Assembly: GCF_032878955.1 (NCBI RefSeq)
Contig: NZ_CP043839.1
Span: 4,154,001-4,218,000, forward strand
Direction: 5' to 3'
DNA: 64,000 bases
Source: Butyricimonas paravirosa
GTDB taxonomy: Bacteria > Bacteroidota > Bacteroidia > Bacteroidales > Marinifilaceae
Each line of letters opens with the position of its first letter. The first letter of the stretch is position 1. The translations under genes were made by a program, and so were the position numbers. A model generated the notes under the pieces. It did no database searches, was not told the origin of the DNA, and worked only from the letters and a program-made list of their open reading frames with translations. Below, piece by piece: positions 25,193-32,854 of this stretch.

Positions 25193-26197
25193 ATGGTAAA
25201 AGACGAGATGATTTTAATAGAAACGTTGAAGGCTATCGAGCCTGCGTTAAAAAAATATTTCGCTTATGACAGGGCGATGTTATATAAAGAGATTGAAAGC
25301 ATGTATCTGGCTATTCACCCAGAAGGACTTTACGGTGTACTTAATGATGATAAATACATGATTGAGGTTCCAAACACGTTAGATGAACTGGCAACAAGTG
25401 ATAATCCATTTGATTACTTGCGTTACGCTCCTAGAGAGCAAAAGATGATAAAAGCGTTTGATAGCTTAGCTTACATGACAGATAACATTCAAGGTATCCT
25501 TTTTAAAGATGACGGGGTGAAGAAAAAGATAGAGGAACTAGTTGAGAGAAGTAATATCCCAGAAGAATATCAAGTTGCCATGGTTCACGTTCTCTGGATA
25601 CTAGCCATTATCTACAAGAAACATGAAGCTTTTCAACCAATCCTCGATCCAGAATTACTGGACGCCACGTGTAACATGGACACCTATTTCAAGCAAATAA
25701 GACCAGAAATGTTACAACTTTACCTGTTTTTGAAAGGGGATAGAAGGAAGAAAAACAAATCAATCACTTTAAGTAACAACCAAGAAAAAATCACCATAAA
25801 CAACGCCACGGAGAACTGGTTTACCAATCTTTTAGATTCTTACTTGCACATCTATCTGGGTGTGGATTCCGTGGAGGAAGCCGAGAAGGAATTGAAAGAA
25901 GTCTATTCTGCCAAGAAAGGACGAAAGGCTGATGACCCGACACGAAACCTTGTAATAATGGGGGTATATCATTTACTGGAAGACCATTTTATAGCAAAGA
26001 ATAGTGAAATATATTCTTTTATATACAAGTACATGGTGATCATCGGTTTAATCGAAGAAGGGGATATGATTGACATAAAGATAAAATCAGTGGTTGAACA
26101 TTTCAAAGGTGACGATTATAAACCCCAATGGATACCATTATCACAAGGTAATTACAAAACTTCTCCCAATAATCCCTCCAAACTTTACTTCTGGTAA
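25193..26197 (+). CDS. Hypothetical island core protein
   Basis: The 334-residue protein is predicted to be mostly helical and has no signal peptide, membrane segment or motif I recognise. A Lys/Arg-rich patch (KGRKADDPTRN) lies near residue 245. It is the first rightward gene after the divergent control region and has repeat D just upstream. The two genes downstream on the same strand are also unknown or divergent, so I can only say it probably belongs to a replication or maintenance module of the island. Confidence 0.6.
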   Translation: MVKDEMILIETLKAIEPALKKYFAYDRAMLYKEIESMYLAIHPEGLYGVLNDDKYMIEVPNTLDELATSDNPFDYLRYAPREQKMIKAFDSLAYMTDNIQGILFKDDGVKKKIEELVERSNIPEEYQVAMVHVLWILAIIYKKHEAFQPILDPELLDATCNMDTYFKQIRPEMLQLYLFLKGDRRKKNKSITLSNNQEKITINNATENWFTNLLDSYLHIYLGVDSVEEAEKELKEVYSAKKGRKADDPTRNLVIMGVYHLLEDHFIAKNSEIYSFIYKYMVIIGLIEEGDMIDIKIKSVVEHFKGDDYKPQWIPLSQGNYKTSPNNPSKLYFW

Positions 26198-26228
26198 CAA
26201 CACTAGCCGCCATACATTTTTTTCTTGA

Positions 26229-26280
26229 AAAATTCGCAGAGAATGGTGATAATATAGGGGTCCATTTATCTGCGAATTTT
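26229..26280. repeat. 12-bp perfect inverted repeat
   Basis: AAAATTCGCAGA and its exact complement enclose 28 bases. It lies between two island core genes and may be a terminator for the first or an operator for the second. A TAGTTTTG box follows at about 26296. Confidence 0.55.
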
Positions 26281-26376
26281 CATTTGCGAGTTCTGTAGTT
26301 TTGCATCGTCAATCAACAATGATTGATCTGCAAACCTCTAGCAGGGATAGAGGCTAATCTTTTAAATCATAAAATT

Positions 26377-27282
26377 ATGACAGATTTAAACAATGTGGTT
26401 TTAGAAAACCAAGTAAACAACGAGGAGAGCTTGCTCCGTAAAAATGTAGTAATAAACGGCAAAACGAAAGCGATGATCATCGCTCTTCCTAAAAACTACC
26501 AGATGGAGCAGCCCAAGAACAAGGGGAAGTTACTGGAAAGTTTGGATAAAGACAAGATGTTTGAGGTTATCTATAATTTTGCTCACCCCAAGCCGTTTAT
26601 CGAGGCGGGAGAACCGCTAGTTGATTTAAACGGCAAAGAATTGCCTGCTGGTACAAATTGGGATGAAGTGTTGGTGCTATGCCAAACTCCCGATACCTAC
26701 TGGCGGGTAGGGATGGAGGAAGAGGTGAAGTTGGCGCGAGTGCATGACTTCAAATCCGTTCAAGAATGTTTCCAAGCTATCGGATGTTCTATTTTATGCA
26801 GTCGCAACCCGAATAAAATCGAGCAACTGGGTATTGCCGCACAAGCTTCTGGTAATCAAACATTCCAAGAAATATACGATTTTGCAAGAAAGAATGGTCT
26901 TTCTATAAATTCCTCCCGTTTGTACTTGGACGTGAAAACTAGTATCGAGCAAACACTACGGTTAATGACGGGAGATTCCTCGGTGCCAGAGGTTAAAATT
27001 GGTAGACCCGTGGAAACGGCTCAAAGATTGTATGAATCAATCGTATTAACTTTAGGCAAAAGTAGTGCCGCCAAACGCTACCCGATCAAGGTGACCTCTT
27101 ATTTCGAGAAGTTACACGGTATCAATGTCGTGGAAACTGCATTGCAGTTAATACCCGCCGCTCGCATCGCCCTCTACAACCAAATGGGCTGCGAGGACAA
27201 GGAAACGTGCTTGTCAAACACTATAACCCCCTTCATCGAACTGGCATTACAATACCAGAAAGAGCAACAAGAGGTTGCATAG
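26377..27282 (+). CDS. Hypothetical island core protein
   Basis: From the ATG at 26377 the protein has 301 residues; an in-frame start 54 bases earlier is less likely because the ATG fits the neighbouring start context better. It has no signal peptide or membrane segment. It is alpha/beta in the first half and helical in the second (SAAKRYPIKVTSYFEKL). I do not recognise the family. Its codon use is somewhat richer in GC than that of its neighbours, which may mean a different origin within the island. An inverted repeat at 27306-27374 follows and may end transcription. Confidence 0.6.
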   Translation: MTDLNNVVLENQVNNEESLLRKNVVINGKTKAMIIALPKNYQMEQPKNKGKLLESLDKDKMFEVIYNFAHPKPFIEAGEPLVDLNGKELPAGTNWDEVLVLCQTPDTYWRVGMEEEVKLARVHDFKSVQECFQAIGCSILCSRNPNKIEQLGIAAQASGNQTFQEIYDFARKNGLSINSSRLYLDVKTSIEQTLRLMTGDSSVPEVKIGRPVETAQRLYESIVLTLGKSSAAKRYPIKVTSYFEKLHGINVVETALQLIPAARIALYNQMGCEDKETCLSNTITPFIELALQYQKEQQEVA

Positions 27283-27305
27283 TCAATTCTGCAAGTTAAA
27301 ATCAC

Positions 27306-27374
27306 GGCAAAGAGAATATTCTTGGTTTAGTTGAAGTCTGGTTACGAAAATTAGACTAAGGCAATCTCTTTGCC
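27306..27374. repeat. 10-bp inverted repeat after core gene
   Basis: GGCAAAGAGA at 27306-27315 and its exact complement at 27365-27374 enclose 49 bases. It lies between the unknown core gene and repeat copy E. Confidence 0.5.
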
Positions 27375-27385
27375 TTAAAATTTAA

Positions 27386-27448
27386 GGTCGGTGAGAAAAT
27401 GTCTGGATGGGCATATAATAGCTAATCGGGGGGAAAATACCACCAAGT
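27386..27448 (+). repeat. Island palindromic repeat, copy E
   Basis: GGTGA at 27390 and CCACC at 27440 are 50 bp apart, with GGCATATAA between (TATAA at 27414). It ends 15 bases before the helicase-like gene. Confidence 0.65.
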
Positions 27449-27462
27449 AAAAGATAATCAAC

Positions 27463-29304
27463 ATGAAAAGATTATTTCAAAAATTGAAGTTTGAAGTTAT
27501 CCCCGCTATAATAAAAAAGGGGCAACGTTTATTTAACGCCTTGAAATCAATCGGGCATGATAACATACCAAGCAACGTGATACTGGATAAAACGCTTACA
27601 GGTATCGGTGCCACTTATCAAGAATTACACGCTAAACGTCACTCCATTATTATTGAACCAACGTTGCCTGTGATACACGATAAAGCGTACGGTAAAGATG
27701 AAATATTGCCAGTTTATGAAAATTGCAAAGTTCCTGACGTGAAACGGTATTTACAAAGAGCAGAAGTGAAATACAAGAAAGTTCTTACCACGCCAGAAAG
27801 TTTCTGGAAGATAAAGAATGCTTGTGAAGAGTTGAAATGGAACATGTACAATACCTTTTTCTGCCTGTTCGATGAATGCGAGAGGTTGACGGAGGATAGC
27901 GATTTTCGCAGGAAAATTACCATGCCGATGAAAGATTTCTTCCAGTTTAAAGGTAATGCGTTCGTGTCAGCGACCCCGCTAGAGGTAAGCGATCCACGTT
28001 TTGAAGGTTTCCAGAGGATAAAGATCACGCCAGATTTTGATTACAAGAAACCGCTAAACTTGATAGTTACCAACAGTTACGATTATTCAGTCCGCCAGTT
28101 GTTACTGGAACACTTGGTAAATAGTTCTCGTGTGTTTATTTTCTTGAACACAACGAATGGAATTGAGAAAATAGTGAACTCTTTAGGTATTGAAGGACAA
28201 TCGAAAATATTCTGTTCAGAAAAAAGCGTGAAGAAATTGAAAAAGAAAGGTTACACTAACGTTGCAAGCTTGTATTCTGAACCTATCGCCAAGTATAACT
28301 TTCTAACTTGTCGCTTTTACTCCGCATTAGATATTATATTGAAGGTGAAACCAGATATAGTTATGCTTACCAACCTATATGAAGCGGAACATTCAATGAT
28401 TGATCCTTACACGGAAGCGGTGCAAATATGCGGTCGCTTTAGAAAAGAAATTGATGGTAGCACTTTCAATTCTATCACGCACCTTACTAACGTTCGCAAC
28501 ACCTTAAAAGTGAAAACGGATGAAGAGATTGATATTGAACTGGAAGAGAAGTTGAAAACTTACGAGGGTTTACAAGCGAGATATAACGAAACAACGGATG
28601 CAACTCGCAAGAAGGCAATAATTGATGATATAAATAGGTTAGGTTTAGCGGAGTTTGCCACGAAACTTGATGATGGATTGCTTGAAATAGATCATTTCGC
28701 CATTGATAACTATTACAACAACGAGAGGGTGAAACGGTACTATTTATCTGGCAATGCTTTAAGGGAAGCGTACGAAGGAACGAACCATTTTACAGTGAAT
28801 TACAGGAACGTGTTTCTTGCTGTTGGAGATAGTGACAGGTTAGAATTAAAAGAACTTCCAACATTCATGGAGCGCTGTAAATTGATGGTTGATAAGTTGA
28901 ACAAGTTACAAGATGATCCAGATCGTGATTTTTATATCAATATTCTTAAACAGGAAAAAGATGGCGAGTTGATAATTGAAGCGTACGAGAAGTTGGGTGT
29001 TGAGGTACTTGCAAACAAGAAGTACCAGAGGGCAGATATTAAAAAGGAACTGGATAAATACAATACAGAATTATTGCGGTTTAGCTCGATGGTTGTACAA
29101 GAAGTTAAAGAAGCCTTCCCTTTAAACGTGTCAATGCCACAAGAAGATATTAAAAACCAGTTACAGGATATATACAAGCGGTATGGCATTGATTACAAGG
29201 TAAGGAAAAACACTATTGAGGATTATTACGATGCAAGTCCCTCGTATCACAAGAAACCGTATACATACACTCTTAAAGCGATAAAAAAGTTTCCAACCAA
29301 CTAA
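27463..29304 (+). CDS. Divergent SF2 helicase-like protein
   Basis: The 613-residue protein has the order of superfamily 2 helicase motifs. Motif I is GIGATY at 47-52, motif II is FDECE at 136-140, motif III is SATP at 169-172, and motif VI is QICGRFRKE at 321-329. In motif I the Lys that normally holds the phosphates is replaced by Ala (GIGAT instead of GxGKT). Either ATP binding is altered or lost, or this belongs to a family with a non-standard P-loop. The C-terminal third is helical and unknown. A role in island DNA replication is inferred from the helicase features and the core location. Repeat copy E lies directly upstream. Confidence 0.7.
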   Translation: MKRLFQKLKFEVIPAIIKKGQRLFNALKSIGHDNIPSNVILDKTLTGIGATYQELHAKRHSIIIEPTLPVIHDKAYGKDEILPVYENCKVPDVKRYLQRAEVKYKKVLTTPESFWKIKNACEELKWNMYNTFFCLFDECERLTEDSDFRRKITMPMKDFFQFKGNAFVSATPLEVSDPRFEGFQRIKITPDFDYKKPLNLIVTNSYDYSVRQLLLEHLVNSSRVFIFLNTTNGIEKIVNSLGIEGQSKIFCSEKSVKKLKKKGYTNVASLYSEPIAKYNFLTCRFYSALDIILKVKPDIVMLTNLYEAEHSMIDPYTEAVQICGRFRKEIDGSTFNSITHLTNVRNTLKVKTDEEIDIELEEKLKTYEGLQARYNETTDATRKKAIIDDINRLGLAEFATKLDDGLLEIDHFAIDNYYNNERVKRYYLSGNALREAYEGTNHFTVNYRNVFLAVGDSDRLELKELPTFMERCKLMVDKLNKLQDDPDRDFYINILKQEKDGELIIEAYEKLGVEVLANKKYQRADIKKELDKYNTELLRFSSMVVQEVKEAFPLNVSMPQEDIKNQLQDIYKRYGIDYKVRKNTIEDYYDASPSYHKKPYTYTLKAIKKFPTN

Positions 29305-29392
29305 AAGCATAGTTAATGAACTAATAGAAGGTGTACCTGTTGATGACATTGATTTTTAATTGCTTGATAGGTATTTCTGATGGTAAAATTAC

Positions 29393-29457
29393 AGTTGGTG
29401 AATTATTTACGGAATGGGTAATATAAAAGGAATTTGACGGTATTTTTTCACTTGCAA
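29393..29457 (+). repeat. Island palindromic repeat, copy F
   Basis: GGTGA at 29397 and TCACT at 29448 are 51 bp apart, with GGTAATATAA between (TATAA at 29422). It lies about 90 bases before the PIN-domain gene. Confidence 0.7.
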
Positions 29458-29543
29458 GATTAATTTTGAGAATTAATATCAAAGTTGAAATGCACTCTCT
29501 TTGCTCATTTATTTTTATTTTTGTAAAAAGATTTTTTTACGAG

Positions 29544-30806
29544 ATGAAATATTTGATATTAGACACTAATATATATATCCATTTTATTGATTTCGAACAA
29601 ATTGACTGGATGAGGATTTTTAATGATAATATTTGTATCGTGATTCCTCCTAAAGTACAAAGAGAAATAGATAAACTTAAGGATCAAAGCACAAGCCCCA
29701 AAAAAAGGAAAAAAGCAAAGCAGGCATCAGCTAAAATTGCTGATTATTTATTAAATGACAAAAGTGGGAAATATCAGGTGAAAACTTGTAAAGATCCTAG
29801 AGCAAGTGAATTTGATGAAGACATTTTTAATAAAGATGTTGCAGATAATTGGATATTATTATCAGCCATTCGTTTAAAAAATGAAGAAAATATTGAGGTG
29901 ATACTAGTTGCTGCTGATAATGGTATATTAGTCAAGGCCAAACAGGTTGGATTAAATTATTACCAAATGCCTGATAAATATAAATTGAAAGAAGAACTTT
30001 CTGATGAAGAAAAAGAAATAAATAATTTAAAAGCAGAACTCGATAAATATAAAAACAGGCTCCCCAAACCATGTATTACTTTTGCAAATGAGCAAGAACG
30101 AATTGTATTCAAGAAACCCTCAAAACGAATTGTAGAAGAAGAACTTAAGCTTTACATGGATAATTTGAAAATAGAGAATCCATTTCAAAAATATGAAGAA
30201 ATAGATACATATAATTTATTGGGAAATTTGTCATTGAATTCTATGCTTTATACGGATGAACAAATTGAAAAATATAATACAGAATTGGAGGAATATTTCG
30301 AAGAATGCGAAAAATACCAAAGCTTTGTTATACAAAAAAATATTTTAGATGAACGTTTTAAAGAAATAACTTTTGAACTTCATAATGATGGTTCCGCTCA
30401 GACGGGTGATATGAATATTTTTATAAGGTTTCCTCATGATATAAAGCTTTATAATAAAAATTGTAAGATAAAAAAAGATAAAGAAGAGCCCATAAAACCA
30501 GAACTTAGATTTGGTGTATTAGACAGAAAATTATTAAAATCAATGAGATTTAATGAATGGGTTGATCCTTTTAAGGGTACAGGAATACCTCAGATATATT
30601 GTTGGAATGTAGAAGATATTCTAAATGTAAATGAATTTAATTTCAAGGAAACAAAAATGAATCATAATATTTATCGGATATTGGAAATACCAGATTCATT
30701 ATATATAGATATTGCCTCTTGTCATAGTTTTAGCGTTGATTGGTTTATTGTTGATTCAAAATTAATAGATGGTATAAAAGGTTCTTTAAATATTATCATA
30801 CAATAA
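29544..30806 (+). CDS. PIN-domain protein with long C-terminal extension
   Basis: I chose the ATG at 29544 because the PIN domain starts right there (MKYLILDTNIYIHF); a frame extending 78 bases further upstream is poor. The 420-residue protein has the acidic RNase site: Asp7, Glu41, Asp101 (DVADNWILLSAIRL) and Asp125 (LVAADNGIL). PIN domains are Mg-dependent RNases found in toxins, RNA quality control and PhoH-like proteins. Residues 150-420 include a coiled coil (EEKEINNLKAELDKYK) and an unknown domain, so it is much longer than a VapC toxin (about 130 residues). No antitoxin gene is adjacent. It is very AT-rich and near the right end of the island, so probably cargo. Confidence 0.8.
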   Translation: MKYLILDTNIYIHFIDFEQIDWMRIFNDNICIVIPPKVQREIDKLKDQSTSPKKRKKAKQASAKIADYLLNDKSGKYQVKTCKDPRASEFDEDIFNKDVADNWILLSAIRLKNEENIEVILVAADNGILVKAKQVGLNYYQMPDKYKLKEELSDEEKEINNLKAELDKYKNRLPKPCITFANEQERIVFKKPSKRIVEEELKLYMDNLKIENPFQKYEEIDTYNLLGNLSLNSMLYTDEQIEKYNTELEEYFEECEKYQSFVIQKNILDERFKEITFELHNDGSAQTGDMNIFIRFPHDIKLYNKNCKIKKDKEEPIKPELRFGVLDRKLLKSMRFNEWVDPFKGTGIPQIYCWNVEDILNVNEFNFKETKMNHNIYRILEIPDSLYIDIASCHSFSVDWFIVDSKLIDGIKGSLNIIIQ

Positions 30807-30858
30807 TTATTGTTTTAATCATTTTGTTATTAAGTGTTCGTAATTAAACGAAAGTAAG

Positions 30859-30920
30859 CTCAGTGAATAATAGCCAGAAGATACATTGTTATACACCATT
30901 CTGGCTAAAACTCACCTTAC
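30859..30920 (-). repeat. Island palindromic repeat, copy G
   Basis: On the plus strand AGTGA at 30862 and TCACC at 30912 are 50 bp apart. Read on the minus strand, GGTGTATAA lies between with a 23-bp offset. It sits between two convergent genes, so it cannot be an ordinary promoter for either. It is inverted relative to copy A at the other end. Confidence 0.7.
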
Positions 30921-30992
30921 TAAATTTATCAACTTTAGATGCAGCTAAAGTAAATTACTCATAGCTTCGTCCATTTGCTTATTTAGAAAAAC

Positions 30993-32243
30993 TTATTCAT
31001 TCTCATCATTTAATTGTTGTTTTAGTCGCTTCATATGCTTACTGATATTTTTATTCATGACTTGTGCATAGGCGGCTTCTGTTACACGGATAGAAGAATG
31101 TCCTAATAGCTTACTAACAATCTCGATAGGTACATCATTATTTAGTAAAATCGTACTTGCGTAAGTTTTACGGGCGGTGTGATGTGTTAACCGTTTATTA
31201 ATACCCAATATTTCTGCAATCTCCTTTAAATAGGAATTTATGCGTTGGTTACTAATCATAGGTAATATAGGTTTGTCTATTGGTTGACTTTTGTTACTAT
31301 ATTTCTCTATAATCTTTAAAGCGGGAGGTAATAATGGAATTTGCATACTATTATTTGTTTTTTGCCTTACCATATTAATCCAGAGTTCTCCGTCTAAACC
31401 TTTAACAATATGCTTTCTACACAATAGAGATGCTTCTGTATAAGCTAAACCACTATATACAGAGAATAGATACAAATCTTTCACGTGTTCTAATCTCTGT
31501 TGGCTGAAATGGTAGTTTTCCAAACGTTCAATTTCATCATCAGTTAGAAAGGTAATACTTTTGGAGCCAACTCTTAATCGTTCATAAGCCATAAATGGGT
31601 TCTTTTCAAGTAAACCGCATTTTACGGCATACTTAGCTGTTTCAATAACCTTCTGTAATGTTTTGTTTACAGAGTTTGGTACTTGGTGTCGTTCTGTTAG
31701 GAGGTATTGTTGGAATGTAGAGATAAATTGATAATCGAGTCTTTTTAATGGTATGTCATTCATGTTGTATTTGTATTTTATAAAATTTGTAGTATGGTTG
31801 TACACATCTTTGAATTTACGATATGTATCCTTGGCGTATTCTTTGCCAATAAGTTCTTTCATTTTATCTAAACGTTCCTTCATCAGTTTGAGAAAGGTTT
31901 GTTCATCTGGTATCCCTTGTTTTAAGTTAAAATACAGGTCGTCAATGCTAAATCCATTGGGATTGTTTTCTTGCAGTTTTTTGGCGATAGTTTGTATATG
32001 CTCTGTTTGTAAATAGAGTGTACTGTTTATATCTTCTGCAATAAGATTCTTACCTCTTACTTTTTGCTTTGTTGCATCCCAGAGTTTGGGCAAAATAGAT
32101 ATACCAGTTGAGAATCGTTTGTGTTTTCCATTTACAGAAACTTTGCAGTAAATGGGAGCCTCTCCTTTAGCATTACTTTTGAACGTGTAAATGAAGTAAT
32201 AAATACTAACTTTAGGTATCATTTGATGTTGTGTTATGTGCAC
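30993..32243 (-). CDS. Tyrosine recombinase (integrase) of the tmRNA island
   Basis: The 416-residue protein has an N-terminal arm-binding domain (PKVSIYYFIYTFKSNAKGEA opening), a core-binding domain and a catalytic domain. The catalytic domain shows HTARKTYAS, LGHSS and the tyrosine in EAAYAQV. As in the left-element recombinase the Arg after SGL is replaced (SGLAYTEA). The gene lies 150 bases inside the island end next to the tmRNA 3' end, and GTGCAC repeats that could be its arm sites lie directly upstream and again at the far end. It is the likely enzyme for insertion and excision at tmRNA. Confidence 0.94.
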   Translation of the reverse strand: MHITQHQMIPKVSIYYFIYTFKSNAKGEAPIYCKVSVNGKHKRFSTGISILPKLWDATKQKVRGKNLIAEDINSTLYLQTEHIQTIAKKLQENNPNGFSIDDLYFNLKQGIPDEQTFLKLMKERLDKMKELIGKEYAKDTYRKFKDVYNHTTNFIKYKYNMNDIPLKRLDYQFISTFQQYLLTERHQVPNSVNKTLQKVIETAKYAVKCGLLEKNPFMAYERLRVGSKSITFLTDDEIERLENYHFSQQRLEHVKDLYLFSVYSGLAYTEASLLCRKHIVKGLDGELWINMVRQKTNNSMQIPLLPPALKIIEKYSNKSQPIDKPILPMISNQRINSYLKEIAEILGINKRLTHHTARKTYASTILLNNDVPIEIVSKLLGHSSIRVTEAAYAQVMNKNISKHMKRLKQQLNDENE

Positions 32244-32268
32244 ATAATCAGTGTCTTATGAGGGAAGT

Positions 32269-32326
32269 TGGTGCACTTTTAAAAGTGCACCAAAAAAATG
32301 AAAAAAGGTGCACCAAAAAGTGCACC
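32269..32326. repeat. Right-end GTGCAC sites with 22-bp palindrome
   Basis: GGTGCACTTTT and its exact complement abut at 32270-32291, making a 22-bp perfect palindrome. Two more copies of GTGCACC follow to 32326. They overlap the integrase promoter region and match the sites at 13364-13420. Confidence 0.6.
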
Positions 32327-32347
32327 AATTTGTACCGTTTCTATGTA

Positions 32348-32386
32348 TGAAAATCAATAATTTTAATTGTAACTAATTGATTTTCA
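32348..32386. repeat. 11-bp inverted repeat after rebuilt tmRNA
   Basis: TGAAAATCAAT and its complement enclose 17 bases just downstream of the tmRNA 3' end. This could serve as the replacement terminator supplied by the island, though it is AT-rich and weak. Confidence 0.4.
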
Positions 32387-32394
32387 ATAATTAA

Positions 32395-32474
32395 GTGGAG
32401 TAGCAGGGAATCGAACCCTGGTCCAAACACGGAATCCATATGCTTTCTACATGCTTAGCTTTTTGTTGTTTTTC
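32395..32474. repeat. Right end of island: 80-bp repeat within intact tmRNA (attR)
   Basis: Identical to 13250-13329. It forms the 3' end of the functional tmRNA gene, supplied by the island. On the minus strand the bases after the acceptor read CTT instead of the CCA seen at the other copy. Confidence 0.92.
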
Positions 32475-32795
32475 GAATATAGCCCGGAAAAAAGCACCCA
32501 AACTATACCTTAGTTTCTGTTATTTCATCAGCACCACGAAACAAGATGTTGACTAACCTCGTATTGCCTGCACCCCGAATGCTGGTTAGCACAAGGTGGG
32601 ACCGCCAGCGGGATGTCTCGTCTCCACTACCTTGAGCGGAGATTAAGCCTCAATCTACTATGATTCGATTAGGCAGCAAGAGCGTAATTTCTTTCGCCAA
32701 TTAAAATTTTGCGTCCGGGATTTACGGGCCGGCTTCACTACGCCCGACATGCTTACATACCTATTCTTCATGCTGTCAAATCCACGTCTACCCCA
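32396..32795 (-). ncRNA. ssrA: tmRNA (transfer-messenger RNA)
   Basis: tmRNA frees stalled ribosomes and adds a degradation tag to the unfinished protein. The 5' end GGGGTAG (32795-32789) pairs with the 3' acceptor side CTACTCC, followed by discriminator A at 32396. The T arm is CAGGG-TTCGATT-CCCTG. The tag reading frame at 32698-32669 encodes GERNYALAA followed by TAA, with the usual ALAA ending. The final 80 bases are provided by the island and CCA is not encoded, so CCA must be added afterwards. Confidence 0.93.
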
Positions 32796-32810
32796 TAGAT
32801 ATATGGGTAC

Positions 32811-32818
32811 AAAGATAC
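32811..32818 (-). promoter_or_regulatory. -7 box of tmRNA promoter
   Basis: TATCTTTG on the minus strand lies 16 bases before the tmRNA 5' end. A clear -33 TTTG is not seen. Confidence 0.5.
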
Positions 32819-32854
32819 GAATATAATTGAAAATGGAGAATTGAAAATTGAAAA

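Larger units (their letters stand above)
13250..32474. mobile_element. 19.2-kb genomic island inserted in the tmRNA gene
   Basis: The island is bounded by an 80-bp perfect direct repeat of the tmRNA 3' end. It carries its own tyrosine recombinase next to the rebuilt tmRNA and is markedly more AT-rich than both flanks. It also has an 11-bp inverted repeat just inside the ends (TCAATTAGTTA at 13328-13338, complement at 32370-32380) and GTGCAC repeats at both ends. About 16 genes are present. I see no relaxase, coupling protein or type IV secretion gene and no phage structural gene. It is therefore a non-self-transferring island, a satellite, or an element with an unrecognised transfer system. 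Confidence 0.92.

Noticed and set aside
13611..30920. Seven palindromic elements as ordinary Bacteroidetes promoters
   Set aside because: Their core is TATAA, not TAnnTTTG, they have conserved arms on both sides, and copies A and G do not face any gene.
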